Shown here piece after piece: positions 34,601 through 50,074 of a DNA stretch of 64,000 bases; within the stretch, counting starts at the first letter, position 1, and each line of letters begins with the position of its first letter. The position numbers were made by a program, and so were the translations under genes. The stretch spans positions 58,737,159-58,801,158 of the forward strand of contig CM049313.1 in the NCBI GenBank assembly GCA_026874595.1, written 5' to 3'. The stretch comes from Sipunculus nudus. Lineage: Eukaryota; Annelida; Sipuncula; Golfingiida; Sipunculidae. The notes under the pieces were generated by a model. It saw nothing but the letters and a program-made list of their open reading frames with translations. It was not told the origin of the DNA and did no database searches.

Positions 34601-37600
34601 GGTCCGGTCAGGACCAGCAGGGACAAGGCTCAAGCATGATGGCACGAGAACCAGGAAAGGCTCCAGATAAGGCTCCGATCGAACGAACACCGTACCTGGT
34701 CGAAAGGGACAAGGCTCAGGGCAGGACTCACGGTAGTCCAGGGGTAGGCCGGTGACGCTCGGACATTACTGGCTGGTTGCTAGGCTCAGGCTCCCGGGTT
34801 TACTTGGGGGATTCCCCGGTGGTGGTCGGTCAGCGAGGGCGGGCCGGACCTGGCTGGCTGGCGTGTCAGTTCTGGCGACCTCAGTGCAAAGAGGGGGGTA
34901 CCCGAAGAGGCAAAACTGCGGCGTAGAAACCCTAGTTATTGCCTGAGCGGTGTAACGGACATGGTCATGTGTCGGTCCGCTATAAATGAAGCAAGAGGTT
35001 TGTGGCTCTGTACATACCACACAGCAACAACTAAGTCTACCAGTACACATGCCTGTGCACACAGTGCTAGGCAAAAGTGTAGTCAATGTGTAAACAAAAT
35101 GTAGCAAAACTGGCTCCTATGCAATTGTTTGTGTTCAGTGTGGTCCAGAAAGACCTGGTCATTGTCACATAATTTACAGTTGAATACTTCACTGGATGCC
35201 ACACTGCTTGACCTTAAATTGACTATCCCCTTTTACTGGGAGGTTGCAAGGGCCCCATCTCATGAACTTACTCTGCATGCTTCAGTTTTTAGTCCTTATA
35301 TTCCATGTACCAGTCCTCTTTGAGTCCATATTCTTCACTCTTATCATTCCATCCAGTATTTGTTCCTGAACTTCCCTGGCATAATAGTCGGCATTGTCTT
35401 TCTTTTCCAATCAGAGAGAGTATGTGAGTGGGGGATCAGCCCACTGCATACTACCAGAGCCCTGTTTGCTGTTGTACTGTAACCAACTCTCACAAGGAGG
35501 ATGAAGGTTTTGTCTTTTTACGAGGCACAATAGGGTATTCTTTAGCCATACATGCAAAAAGGATGGGTCAAGATTTAAAACTTTAATTAAATAATCATGA
35601 GGAAATTGCTTCAGTTTCTGTGGTCATATGCATCTGTGGTTTATTTCTGAGCTCCCTTGACTTTTTTCCAGATGGAAACCACAAATACAGTGAAGGATTC
35701 GACCTTAAAATCTATCAGCAAGAAATCAGACCTGCAGAAAAAAATAGGTAAGCTTATGCTATTTTATAATTATATGTTACCCTGGTAAATGCTGAAATTG
35801 ATCTGTTTAACAAAGCAAATCTTAATTTATGCTTAGTGCCTATCTTGGTCTTGTGTACCATACTTTTCACACATTTCTGTGATTGTGTTTTGTAATTTGT
35901 GTTGTTTTGGCTCCCATACATCTTTATGTTCTTGCCAAATCAAGGTTTCCCATTTTACTATCTGCCACTTTTTATCTTTGATTACAAAATTAGCAATCCT
36001 TTTGTGGTTGAATTTAAACTGCCAAGTACTGGATCATTTGGATATGGTGACAGTGTTTTTACTCCTTATGAAAAAAATGGTTTGTCAAGTATTAATACAA
36101 TAATTTGTTAATAAACTTAACCCTCAACTCTCCAAGACTAGCAAGATATTGGCTAATAGTTGAAAAGTTCCAAGCGTGCATAACCCTGGTAAATCATACT
36201 GTTAGGTCGTGTATACCAAATATACCTGAAAAACTCTACAGATCAGTCACAAATATGATTTCTGCAACACTGGATCATGTAAAAATATGTTACCTCTATT
36301 GTGCTTCATTGGCTTTGTCTTGCTGAATATGTTATTTACTGTGTTATGATTCATTGTAGATGATTGTATCTAACAATAAAGTGCATATCTGGATGGTTTA
36401 CTTCACTCGAATGATGACCAGCTTAGATTTTGGGCCATTTAATGATGGTTTAGGATAATGTAAAACAGTTCAAGTGAGCCTGGAGAGGTCATTGTAGGTT
36501 AAGGACACCGGTCATACAACCCTATCACAAAATGTTTAGTCAGCTTTAAGCTCAACCCAGTAAGTGTTCAGCCAAAAACATACTGTACCTGATATGCATA
36601 TACAGTAAAACCTCAAATATACTGAAACCACCTTGGTTTAGTGACCACCTCATAATAATGTCAACTTTTTCTGAGTCCCAATTCTCACAGACCACCACCT
36701 CACCTTTACAACATACTCACCTTTACCCAGCCGCTATATTCTTGTTAATGTGACTGTTTTATCAAAATTACAATCATGTTCAGTAAAATCATTGGAAGTT
36801 ATGGTAAAAATAAAATGCAAGAATTTGATTTTGAAATGCACAGAAATTTTATGTCAATACTTAATAGTTAGGATTTAGTTTGGGTTAAATTTGGCTGAAT
36901 TTTATTCCTACCAAAAGGTTATCAAATGCAACCCTCTGTGGACTTCTGTATCTGGATGGATACAAGGAGTTTATGGAGTTAATATAAGCTTCATGGTGGA
37001 TAATACCATGGAGGTCAGACCCTTATTCCCAACAGTTGTCAGTACTAGAGCTGATTCTCTGCTTGATATTACTGAGCCATGGTCCATAGTGTTTTTGTTT
37101 TGTTTATCTTTTTCAGAGCGACAGCGAGATGCAGCAAGGAAGAATACAGATATCAAGCGATCACTTCCTTCCCGGAGCAGGTAGGGTCTTGCATAATCAG
37201 TGTGAGGAACTGCATGTCACCATCTGTCTTATCCAACAGAAAATGTGCCAATAATCACCTTCATAATCACTGTAATCACACCTTCATTGGCTATATTGAT
37301 ATATGCATGCATGTAACTTAGTGTAAGGTGAAAAAAAAACATTTCTTTTAAAGGGGCCCAATCACCTTTCTGACCTTTATAAACTACAGGTAATCCTTCG
37401 GAACTTTAATAAAAATAGGCCAGAAAATATGTTTATAATATGTGGGGGCCCACCAAAATAATACAAATTCACCAAGGGCATCTGGTGGCAAGTCCGATAA
37501 GCAAGAGCTTTCCAAATGGTGTATTGTAACAACTGACCTTTCTACCTCTGCATATATGGAACTTTCCAGGTTACACGTTTTTCAGATTTGTCAACATTGC

Positions 37601-40600
37601 TGTGTTAACAAACATGTTGATAAACAAGTTCATGCATCCTTTACAGAGGCCGTATAAGAACTTTTCATTAGCAGAATTACCCTTAGATCTTTAATATATA
37701 CACAGAGGAAGCCAGAAATCGTATAAATTCTATTTCAAAAAGTAGGTGAATGGACATCTTTAACAACTTTGAACTAGTTTTATGCATAAAGCAGGCTTTG
37801 TTCCCTTCTATTCAGTTGTCATATCAGGTATGTTCATTTATCAATGATTAAAATATAAATTCTACTGCTTTTTATATATGCACAAGTATGTTTTACAGTT
37901 CAAACAAATTTCACACAATAAACTGCTTAAGCCATGAGCAAGTTTTATCTGAATGTCTGAGAGAGGGTATCAATTTGGACATAAATATGAGGGCAGTTTT
38001 ACAAGGTTCAGCATTGTAACATACACTAAATACACCATTAGTTTCCAGGTGCAGATCCACAGGAAGGTTCAAGGTTTTTATGCATTCTGAAATTTGGCAA
38101 ACAGTTAGATATACCTAAGATCTCCTAACAAACCTTCTATATTCCATTAAAATCCTATTGATCACTTCAAGACCGCCTAGTATCCAAACTACTGGTGTTT
38201 TTTTTTTTTTTTTCATATTTGGCCTAACTATCTCACTATATATTTCCTATGTTCATGCCAGGAATCAGGTCAGTATTGCTATTTGTAGGAGTTATGGGCC
38301 TGAACATAATGTAATTATCAAAATATCAGTAAAGAAATTTACCCTTTTTAACTGGTGAAGCTAGAGAGCTTTTTTTCTAGCATGTTACTGTATTTAATTT
38401 AGACTTAATTAGATATAAAAAATAAGATCAAAATTTTGTATTTTTTTAATTCATTAGCATAAATATTAAATCATTACCTTACAGTTTGCCCAAACCTTGA
38501 AAGGGCACATTTTTAGCTCAGCTGACTATAAGTCATCTGAGCTATAGTCGTGGTCCATTGTCCGTTGTCCGTCCGTAGATGTGGCACGTTTTGAAACTGT
38601 AAGACATAGGAATCCAAAATTTGGCATAATGTTAGATGTCCCTAAGATCTCCTACCAAGCCAAAAACTGGTTCTTTGCGACTTCATTCATTTGAGAAATT
38701 AAGGAAAAACCTCAATTTTTTATTAAAAACCTATTTTCACACTTCGGGATTGCCTAATATCAAAACCACTCATCTGTTTTTCTTCATATTTACCATAAAT
38801 ATTCCTCTAAATAGTTCCTATGTACATGCCAGAAATTAGGTCTGTTAAGTATAATTTCTTTAAGTTATGGGCCCAAACAAAATGGACTTTGTAAAAAAAT
38901 CAGGAAATATGTTTACTCACTTAACATGAAAAATTTTGAAACTAGAGTCCATTTTCCCAAGTATATAACTATGTTTAACTAAGATTCAATTGTTTACCCA
39001 AAATTAGATCTGAATTTTGTAAATTTTTTAAGTTATAAGCATAAAAATAAAATCAGTACCTTAAATTTTGCCCAAATTTGACCATGGCACATTTTTTTCC
39101 TGTAAGTACCATTGATATAAGTATTTCATTTGTTTAAATCTGAAATTTGAAAATAAAAGCTTGAAAATTAAGCTAGTTATTGATTTTTTTTGTAAGGCTC
39201 TATTATAGTCATTTGCTTTGATTACAGATTACAGATGCAGGGTCCCTTTCCAGGTCACTGGAAGTCAGCTATGCTAGGGTTTCTGATTTGTTACAGTCAC
39301 TTTTGTTTTCACTGTATCTCCTTAATTGAAATGCTGTTTCCACTCCAATATACAAAAACCTTCCTTGAAAAAGTAATTCAAGGTGTAAACCAGAAGATGC
39401 CATGTAATGTTAAATTAGCATTTTTAAAGAAATCAATTTTCTTTTAAATGATTTTAATAAATATAATTAAACCCATCAGTATGCTTAAATTTATGAAATA
39501 TGAAGCACATTATGGATAAATAAAGATGCATTTGAAATTATGAAATCTAAATCAAGTATTATTTTTAGATATTCATTGCTTTGCAGATTTAAAAGATATA
39601 TTTTTGTGGTAAAAAATAAATAAACATTTGTATGCATGATGTGGTGATATCTGACAAGATTGAGACTTATGATGATGCAATTGAGAATTATGAATCAACT
39701 TTTATATTCAGATATATATGTTATATTGGAAATGTATAGAAATATAAACTTATAATAAAAAAAAATTGATGTGATAAAAAAAATGAGGATCTAATACAAA
39801 CATTTGTTCATTATTTTACTGCCCCAGCAGAATTGGAGATCAGGCTTTGCCCTGTATGCATGTTGTTAAATAGTTATATTTCAACTGTATACATTTCATA
39901 AAATAAAAAAAAATACATATATATTTAATAATATATATTATACAAAAAAAATAGATTCAATTGAACAAATGTGTAAACTTCTGAATTGTCAACAGTTAAT
40001 CAAAAAGCCATCTAATGATCATGGTAATGGTACAGATCATTTGTTCACAGACTGCTGGAATTCTTCATTTTCAACATCAGGAAACACATGACCAGGTCAC
40101 AAAATTTTATTTGCAACAATTTCTTGCTCATCAATACAAACCAATCATATTAACCAACCATGGCCTCTATTACCTCTTTCTCTCACACTTTATCTCCATT
40201 TGATTTTATTTTAGATTTTTACCTTCAAGGTCAACTTCAGCTGAGCACAGTGACCCATGGGTCCCTTGTTTCCTGTTAGCACTGCTGATTTAATTTTCAC
40301 ATCATGCATCACATTTCACATCATCTGAAATTTGGAAGCATTTGATTAAAAAAAAATCTATAGATTTTAATAAAGTTAATGGGAGACCATGTCACTGTCA
40401 TGGCACTCCAGAGATTATGTAGCTGCACACAGCTGACTGAGTCGTCTGAACTATATAGGGATTACCCTTTGTCTGTCAGGGGTCCAGCCAGCCAGCTGTT
40501 AACAGGGCAAAAATCATGATCTTTAGACCTAGAAACTACTAACTTTACATTCAGTGTAAATATGTGTATTGTGTACATTTCTGATAATAAGATTAGTGTT

Positions 40601-43600
40601 TGGACAATATGAGTTTATGATATCATAATAATTATTTAAATTTTATCATGATATACCGTGACATCACAATATCATCATTAATATATATATACTGTCAATA
40701 ATAATCCATCATTTTATATGGCAATATATGCAACCTGTCAGGCATAATGGCCCTGGTGACACTTTTATGTTGACCTTTTTTTTTCAATATTATAAAAGGA
40801 TAAATGTGTTTACTTATTGCTCTTTCTTTTATAATGTTATTAGGGCCCCGCTTGACAAGCGCTGCCCTATAGTGATCACCGTGTCAGTCCGTCTATCCGT
40901 CCTTCCGTCAGTGACACTTTTTTTCGCGCGCAATAACTCAACAACAACACACTGCAGCTTTCCCAAATTCACAGGAATGATTGGTACCTATGAGGGCTCC
41001 AGACCTATCGAATTACAGACTTGTCGGAATTCAAATATGGCCACCAAAGCCCATTCACTGATTTTCTTTCACACACGATAACTCAACAACAACATACTGC
41101 AGCTTTCCCAAGTTCATAGGGATGATTGGTACCTATGAGAGCTCCAGACCTATCGAATTACAGACTTGTCGGAATTCGAATATGGCTGCCACAGCTCAAT
41201 TGCTGATTTTCTTTTGCACACGATAACTCAACAACAATATACTGCAGCTTTCCCAAATTCACAGGGATGTTTGGTACCTATGAGGGCTCCAGACCTATCG
41301 AATTACAGACTTGTCTGATTTCAAATATGGCCGCCACAGCCCAATCGCTGATTTTCTTTCGCATGAGATAACTCAACAACAACATACTGCAGCTTTCCCA
41401 AACTCACAGGGATGATTGGTATTTTTTAAATTTTACTTAATTTTTCACCTATATGTAAACTAGTCCAGCACTAGCAGAAACTCGGGGCCTTCTGAGGACC
41501 ATTGTCCGACCACATCTAGTTTTCTTTAAAATTCTCCAGCTTTTGTCCTGTCTATTTCATCCTGCCATTTCGGCGTAACTAACTAAAGTCAGTCAGCACA
41601 CGGTTCTAGCCACACAGTGTTCAAATGCATGCAGCTTACAAAATTAATATGATTCTTGAAAATAAATGTTAATTTGAATATGTACAGACCATAATAATGC
41701 CAGTGTCACCAGAAAATACACATCAGGGGATTGCTTGTGAACCAAAACAGTGGACTAAAATGCGTATCATAATATTTGTATCATGATATTGCGATAAAAG
41801 GAAAGTTGATGGTAAGATTACTGTAGCTGTCAGTTATCCTGGAAATACTAAATAATGGTTACCATCGCAACCCTAATAATGATATACAAAATATTAACTG
41901 TAACAGCATTTCTGAATGTTATGTGTTTATATAAATATTCTCATAATCAATTTCAGCTGAGTGCTGTGACTTAAAGGTCTCTTTGTATGGCTTAACGCCA
42001 CACAAACCCCCTTTTTGTAAGTTTATTGATCTCTTTTAAAGTGCATTTGTCCTTCAGTGTAAGAGTCAACCCCTTCCTGAAATCCTGGATCCACCCCTGG
42101 TTTCTATAATACACATGTTTAAAGTTTAAACCCACACTGTATATATACCAAGGCAGGCATTGTATTTTGTGTTTGATTTGCATTTTGTGCTTATGTAATT
42201 GTCCTCCTGATGTCTGATTGGCAGGTTAATTGTTCCCACCAAGAATGAAGCCCCCTGTACAGGTATCTCAACCCCTGAAAATCAACCACTTGTCATGATA
42301 GAAACTGATGAGAGGTAAGACATACTGTTGATTCAGATCTAATTTACCTAATAAATTATTGACACTCACTATTCCTAAGGTAGCATCCCATATGTGAATA
42401 TGCAGTACGAATGCTTTGCATGTATGCATGCAACTAGGAATTGCAAACATTATATTCTATCAGAGTGTTTCCATATTTACATATGTGTATATATGCATGT
42501 ATATGCAGGGCGTTTACTACATACAGGGTAGCGATTGAAAACATGCATGGTAAAGGACTGGGAAATTGCAGACTTTGACTTCAGTGATAGGATGTTTCCA
42601 TCATTCAGGATAGCAGTTGAAAACATGCATGGTAAAGGACGGGAAAATTTTAGTCCTTGACTTCAGTGATAGGACGTTTCCATCATTCAGGATAGCAATT
42701 GAAAACATGCATGGTAAAGGACAGGGAAATTCCAAACTTTGACCTCAGTGGTAGGATGTTTCCATCATTCAAGGTAGTGATTGGAAACATGTATGGTAAA
42801 GGACAGGGAAATTCCAAACTTTCACTTCAGTTTCCATCGTGCTGGGTAGTGATTGAAAACATGCATGGCAAATGACGGGGAAATTCAAAACTTTGATTTC
42901 AGTGATAGGGTATTCCTCTGGCAGAGAACCTCTCTGCTCATGCAGCACTACACTACAGGCTCAATTTTTGCTGCATATGTACTGCATACGCATACATATC
43001 AATGGAATCACAGGTATCCTTTACTAGCTGCATACATATAAGTACAGCATACACATATATGGAATGCTAGCTTAAGTCTCTAACTCAAAATACCTAATCC
43101 AATATGTTCAGAACACGTCCTATAAATAAAGTATATAATCTAACATTAAACTGGATGTATGATAGAATATGAGAAACTTAAGGACTTGTTCAGTGGAACC
43201 ATGGTAACAAATTTTACTTCAAAAGAAATATACTTGAGATTATTTTGTTCCTTTAATTACCACTAGGTGTCAGCACAATTTGGTTTCTACTTCATAACAT
43301 AACCACCACAGTATTTTAGTCAAATGATGTATACATCATCATGGCATGAAATGCAACAGAAAACAAAACCAGGCTGATTTAATGCTCAGAAAATTAAGGG
43401 CTGATTGGTAAAAAGCAGTATAGGTGAATAATTAGTAAAATTGAATTCTGTCCTCTAAAATATGTGTATTAGAGCAATTTCATTGATTTACTGATATACT
43501 CAGCACAAAAGAAATTCAGCACTAAATTTCTGTCAAAGGAAAAAAATTCAAATGTCATTTGGAATATAAATTATAAGCTAATATACTGTTTATTCCTTTT

Positions 43601-44783
43601 ACAGGCCAAACAGGTTTGGAATATTTGATGTATTATAATAGTTTTGTTAACCGGGGTTTAGCAGGAGGCTCCACAAGATACACAAGTTTACTTATATTAA
43701 TTATATACATTTGTAATGTAAATATATAGTGAATGGTTTAGATAAATAAGTCAAATTGAAACACAAAAAAGAGTGTACAGGGTTTTGACTTTCAAACCTT
43801 ACAAAGAATTGTAACAAAATGCAGAGCAGCAAACCAGTTTTATATTTTGTAGACTATCTGGACTTTTTACATTTGTGGCTTACTACTGTAATTTCATAAA
43901 TATTAATACCTCAACAACCTCTTGAAAAAATAACATGAAAACAAACAATAAAAATAACCTATGGTTCTTGTGGGGCAATCCAGGTTTTCTGCAGTTTTGA
44001 TTTTCTTGAATCATTTATGTGTATAAATGAGGAAAATTTTGCTTTTTGAAAATGTGCTAAAAAGATATAGAGCTGGATTCAGTCTTGGGTGACTGTTATG
44101 TTTCTCACTTTTGCCTTGCTTTGCAGCTCCTTAGGTCTTGTACATAGATTGATAATTTTCTGAAAAAAAAAATCACTTACATTGAAAGGTCCCTACATAT
44201 AGAGACCTATATCTCTGAATCAGCATTCCTTAGGATCACTTTAAATGTTCATAATAGAGAGATATCAGCACAGAGAGGTTTTCCTGTATATACAGGGCTT
44301 TGTGAAATGCAGGGTAAGTGTCTGAGATGCTTGAAATCTCTTACGGATGCTGATATCAGGATGTTGGACGCACAAATTCTTGCTTGAAGGAACCATAGGC
44401 TCAAAGCTTGTTCTTGCAGCAGTCATTGACTATTAACAACTACCTTACACAAACCATTCAAAAATTGTACTGACAACTGACCCATACATTTCACTCTTAT
44501 AAGATAATCATAAAATGACACAATGTGTAAATGTTACATGTATTAAAGCAAACCAGATCTGTGGCTTAGGGGTAGAGCACAGGACTCATTTCACTCACAA
44601 ACAAGTGCATCTTTTTGGGGTACCTTGGTGGTATGACCCAGCAATAGGGATGATTACACACCCAGGACCCCCAGGTGCAGTAGTCACTGGGCCTGGTTTA
44701 TACCAGGATATAAAATGAGATGCTCCAGAATCCTATGGGACCCACCAAAATCAGAAGTATCCTGGATTCATCCTATTTAAAGC

Positions 44784-44832
<49 letters not shown>

Positions 44833-45695
44833 TATGCCCAGGACTAAACACTGAGCATCACAAAACAATATCAGCTTTACCATTCTATATGATTTACATG
44901 AAAAGTTTTCATTTCATATTGTTGTGATGTGACTACTTTTGAAATGAAAAATAAACACTTATCACTGGTGTACAAGATGTCTGAATCTTTCTTCACTTAA
45001 TACTGTGTAAATAATCCTTGATGACATATAAGACAATATTAAAAACAAAAGTAAATAATTAAATATTTTTGTATATACCCTGAATATTTGTAACAAAATA
45101 CTAGTTAATACATTCTATCTGAAACATATCCAACCATGTTTCAAGTACTTCATTCTGCCTCAAAAGTGCAAAATTGTTTTAAATTTCTAAAATATTAGCA
45201 ACTGTTTACCAAGATCAAATGTGGGATAGAGACAAGATACAAATGCCACTTACTTAAAAGTGGAGTGGAGTTTTATATCAAACGTGAGCATGAAGTGAAT
45301 GATGCAGAGTTGTCTTCACTATAGTAACCCTTAAGTCAGCCAAAAAGGCGAATTACAATACGTCACAATTTATCCAAATAGAGAATCAACTAGATTACTG
45401 CAAAATAGTAACATTAAAAATGGCTTATATTTTTACATTTCTTTCTCATCCCATATGAAAAATATTTTTCTGGTTAATGATGGGAGAATTTATTTGAATA
45501 TTCCTTATACATTACAGTGAAGATGAGTTTGAGATCAACCTATCAGCCAGCAGTAGAGAGATTGCACAGCAGCTGATCAAAGATGGCTACCATCTCGATC
45601 TCGAGCCAGACGATGAAGATTTAGATCTGATCCCACCCCGGCCCCTTAATCAACGATGTGGCTGTAACCCTGCAGAGGCCTGTAGCATCTTATAA
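25634..45695 (+). CDS. FAM219: FAM219 family protein (FAM219A/B-like), five coding exons, 161 aa
   Basis: Exons: 25634-25711, 35672-35747, 37117-37180, 42225-42314, 45518-45695. GT-AG borders and phases (0, 1, 2, 2) agree and give 161 codons ending in TAA. The conserved C-terminal signature is plain: LIVPTK (74-79), PLVMIETDESEDEFE (94-108), QQLIKDGYHLDLEPDDEDLD (120-139), LIPP (140-143) and a Cys-rich tail RCGCNPAEACSIL. Vertebrate FAM219A has the same order (RLVVP, PLVALDTDSDDDFD, LLKDGY.LD..PDDEDLDLIPP) at about 185 aa. The middle exon (ERQRDAARKNTDIKRS) fits the family's basic helix ahead of LIVP. The first exon (MDAMEDSGFDSDPKPGESNV) is joined across about 10 kb by phase and position; this link is the least certain. 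No transmembrane segment or signal peptide. The family's molecular function is unknown. Confidence 0.9.
26669..28660. mobile_element. hAT-type element with perfect 18-bp inverted repeats and perfect 8-bp target duplication
   Basis: Begins CAGGCTTGGGTCAAGTAC and ends with its exact reverse complement. ATGATAAT flanks both ends (26661-26668, 28661-28668). Both subterminal regions are built of AGTACAAGTAC-type repeats. 1992 bp including the nested insertion; no transposase domain seen. It lies in FAM219 intron 1. Confidence 0.92.
27232..27890. mobile_element. Second hAT-like element nested inside the 26.7-kb element
   Basis: The left end ATAGTGGTGGGCCGATTG and the reverse complement of the right end (ATTGGTGGGAGTCGGTT) match loosely. 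Flanking ATTACCAA (27224-27231) and AATACCAA (27891-27898) form an 8-bp duplication with one difference. Subterminal CGATTA/ATCGAT words occur on both sides. Confidence 0.65.
28669..30120. other. FAM219 intron 1 sequence
   Basis: No exon recognised. Bases 29300-29440 contain ACTCACAAAC, GGATGATAACATACCCAGGA and GTGTGACACCAG, a diverged relative of the repeat at 44557-44725. Confidence 0.45.
30136..32119. mobile_element. hAT-like element, CAGGGTTGG ends, copy 1, interrupted
   Basis: Starts CAGGGTTGGGTTTTAGGC and ends AACTTGCCAACCCTG. Subterminal regions are packed with CTGCCTAAAACCTGCC-type repeats. It aligns along its length to copy 2 (32176-33754) in the same orientation, apart from a 410-bp insertion at 31226-31635. 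No clear target duplication: CATGAGTC on the left, GCCATGAC on the right. Confidence 0.8.
31226..31635. mobile_element. Third element inserted into copy 1
   Basis: Absent from copy 2, which reads straight through. Starts CAGGGTTGGGGCCAAGTAC, then three to four repeats of ACCTAGGTACAGGTACAGGT. Flanked by CCCATCAC and CCCATCGT. The right end lacks a matching inverted repeat and shows a direct repeat (ACATTCACAAACATG twice), suggesting the 3' terminus was lost. Confidence 0.7.
32176..33754. mobile_element. hAT-like element, CAGGGTTGG ends, copy 2, 1579 bp
   Basis: Same ends and interior as copy 1. The perfect 8-bp target duplication CGTTTGAT is at 32168-32175 and 33755-33762. It starts 56 bases after copy 1 ends. 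No transposase frame. Confidence 0.9.
33763..34539. other. FAM219 intron 1 sequence
   Basis: No recognisable feature. Confidence 0.4.
34540..34990. other. GC-rich island with repeated GGGACAAGGCTC words, inside an AT-rich intron
   Basis: GGGACAAGGCTC occurs at about 34571, 34619 and 34708, with AAGGCTCC variants between. The stretch is strongly G+C- and CG-rich, then falls back to AT-rich after GTCCGCTATAAATGAAGC near 34976. The short frames on either strand show no domain. It could be a solo LTR, an internal promoter of FAM219 or a foreign repeat; no flanking duplication was identified. Confidence 0.45.
36603..36735. mobile_element. Fragment with pogo/Tigger-like end
   Basis: CAGTAAAACCTCAAATAT follows TA. 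That is the usual start of pogo/Tigger-type inverted repeats, and the next bases resemble the family's flanks. The opposite end is not found. Confidence 0.4.
38085..40271. repeat. Bivalve-type interspersed repeat (CTCAGCTGA ends), with a partial upstream duplicate
   Basis: The main copy runs from AGCTCAGCTGACTATAAGTC (38515) to TTCAGCTGAGC (40238-40248) and GACCCATGGGTCCCTTGTTT (40252-40271). A diverged partial copy of its left part precedes it at 38085-38500 (shared blocks CCTAAGATCTCCTA, AGTTATGGGCC). The same family recurs at 58986-63103. Confidence 0.75.
40843..41520. repeat. Interspersed repeat containing a 145-bp tandem array (about 3.4 units)
   Basis: ATAACTCAACAACAACA starts at 40933, 41078, 41223 and 41368, an exact 145-base period. 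Units share CTGCAGCTTTCCCAAATTCA, GGTACCTATGAGGGCTCCAG and CTATCGAATTACAGACTTGT. The array is preceded by GGGCCCCGCTTGACAAGCGC and followed by CTCGGGGCCTTCTGAGGACC, apparently the repeat's outer parts. Confidence 0.85.
42000..42099. mobile_element. Fragment of the CAGGGG..GGATCCAGG miniature element family
   Basis: The right end reads CCTGAAATCCTGGATCCACC then CCTG, the reverse complement of the 22161 element's start with changes. The left end is not found. Confidence 0.5.
42525..42905. repeat. 82-bp tandem array, about 4.8 units
   Basis: ATGCATGGTAAAGGAC starts at 42543, 42625 and 42707, then variants at 42789 and 42861; the last spacing is 72. Units contain GACTTCAGTGATAGGATGTT and TCCATCATTCAGG. 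It lies 211 bases downstream of the fourth coding exon of FAM219. Confidence 0.85.
44557..44725 (+). mobile_element. tRNA-derived SINE-like repeat
   Basis: TGTGGCTTAGGGGTAGAGCA matches a tRNA D-arm and A box well, followed by GGACTCATTTCACTCAC. The body has GGTATGACCCAGCAATAGGG and CACCCAGGACCCCCAGG. A diverged body copy is at 29300-29440. No clear B box was found. Confidence 0.45.
44789..44830. repeat. (TA)n microsatellite
   Basis: About 40 bases of TA in FAM219 intron 4. Confidence 0.9.
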
Positions 45696-46945
45696 CACAT
45701 ACCCCACCCCATGATGTTGACCCCTTTCACACACAAAATGATTTTGAATCTTTCAGAACAATGCAAATTTAGGAAAACCATTTCTATACACTTCATGCAG
45801 TGATCTAGACCAGTGTTGATTTGCAGGGTAGCATTGTAGGGCTACAACTAAACTGAAACCTCTTGCAGTCGATTGCAGAAATGCTGTCTCCCTGCTTCTA
45901 GAATCAAGTCATATATTTTGAAATTGAAGCAGCTTTGATTCCAATCCATGAGCAGGATTTACAACAGTTTATTTTTCGTTGAAAACCCCTTGGTTGGCTG
46001 TGTTAACCCTTTTTTTAGCATTGAAAATAGTTTCAAACTGTTTCCCCATTTCCTGTGTGAAAGGGGAACTTGCCAAGTGCCTCCAGAAACACCGCTTTCT
46101 TTCAGTATTATATTATGTTACACAGCAATTGGGGATTTTGGTCCATAGGTTTAGTATTCATATATGTTATTATGTATTGCACAAATCATTCACAAGTGCA
46201 TTTATGAAATATTGCAGGAAAGCAAGGCACACACTATGAATTGATTGTTTTTGTTATCAATCACTGCATGAAATGCACTTAAAGTTAATTACAGTAAAAC
46301 CTTGTTTATCTGAACAGGTCCCTGAACAACCAGATTATAGGACCTCTAGATAAGCAAAAATGCAAAATACTGAGATAAAGCTTTAAATATGCAGTATACT
46401 AATTAAATGGGATTTTGGATAATTGATGTTTGGATATCCAAGGCCTTTTTATTTAATTTAATGCTGTTGGTGTTTTTCTTTCAGGTATCATTGTGATGGG
46501 TTTTTTTATCATATATAAATCACCTGTACATCCTCATATAAGTATCATTTATCACTGTTATCATTGCTTTATTAAGTAGACAGAAACTCTTGTACTATCA
46601 GTCAGCTATGAACAGTTATAGAGGTTTCATCTAAGACAAGCTAATGTTCACATATTAACAGTACAACAGGAGCTATATATTATACAACTTTCGGACACAA
46701 TGCAAACATGACATATTTTATCCACCATGACACCCTAAATCCCTGTGCTGCATGGATTGGTCATTTAAATCATTATTGCTCCATATATTTCCTAATGGTT
46801 TTCTTCTTATGCTGTATTGTGTGGATACAACCTCTTTTTGTCCCACTCTCAACCTGGCCACTTTTGAAATGTTATGTATAATTAAAGGCCACGCAGATTT
46901 TAATTCCAGAAAACAGTATTAATAAAGTAAAGGTGGCATTCCACT
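45696..46945 (+). other. Probable 3' UTR of FAM219
   Basis: The first AATAAA downstream of the stop is at 46921-46926, which would make a UTR of about 1.2 kb. Later AATAAA hexamers exist (for example near 48345 and 51843), so longer forms are possible. Confidence 0.4.
46290..46452. mobile_element. pogo/Tigger-like fragment in the FAM219 3' region
   Basis: TACAGTAAAACCTTGTTTAT and ACCAGATTATAGGACCTCTA resemble the inverted repeat and adjacent arm of Tigger-type elements. The distal end is degenerate (TTTGGATATCCAAGGCC). Confidence 0.4.

Positions 46946-50074
<3,129 letters not shown>

Noticed and set aside
34752-35107. Frames of 64 and 113 codons on both strands
   Set aside because: They are a product of the GC-rich island, where stop codons are rare by composition; no domain is visible.
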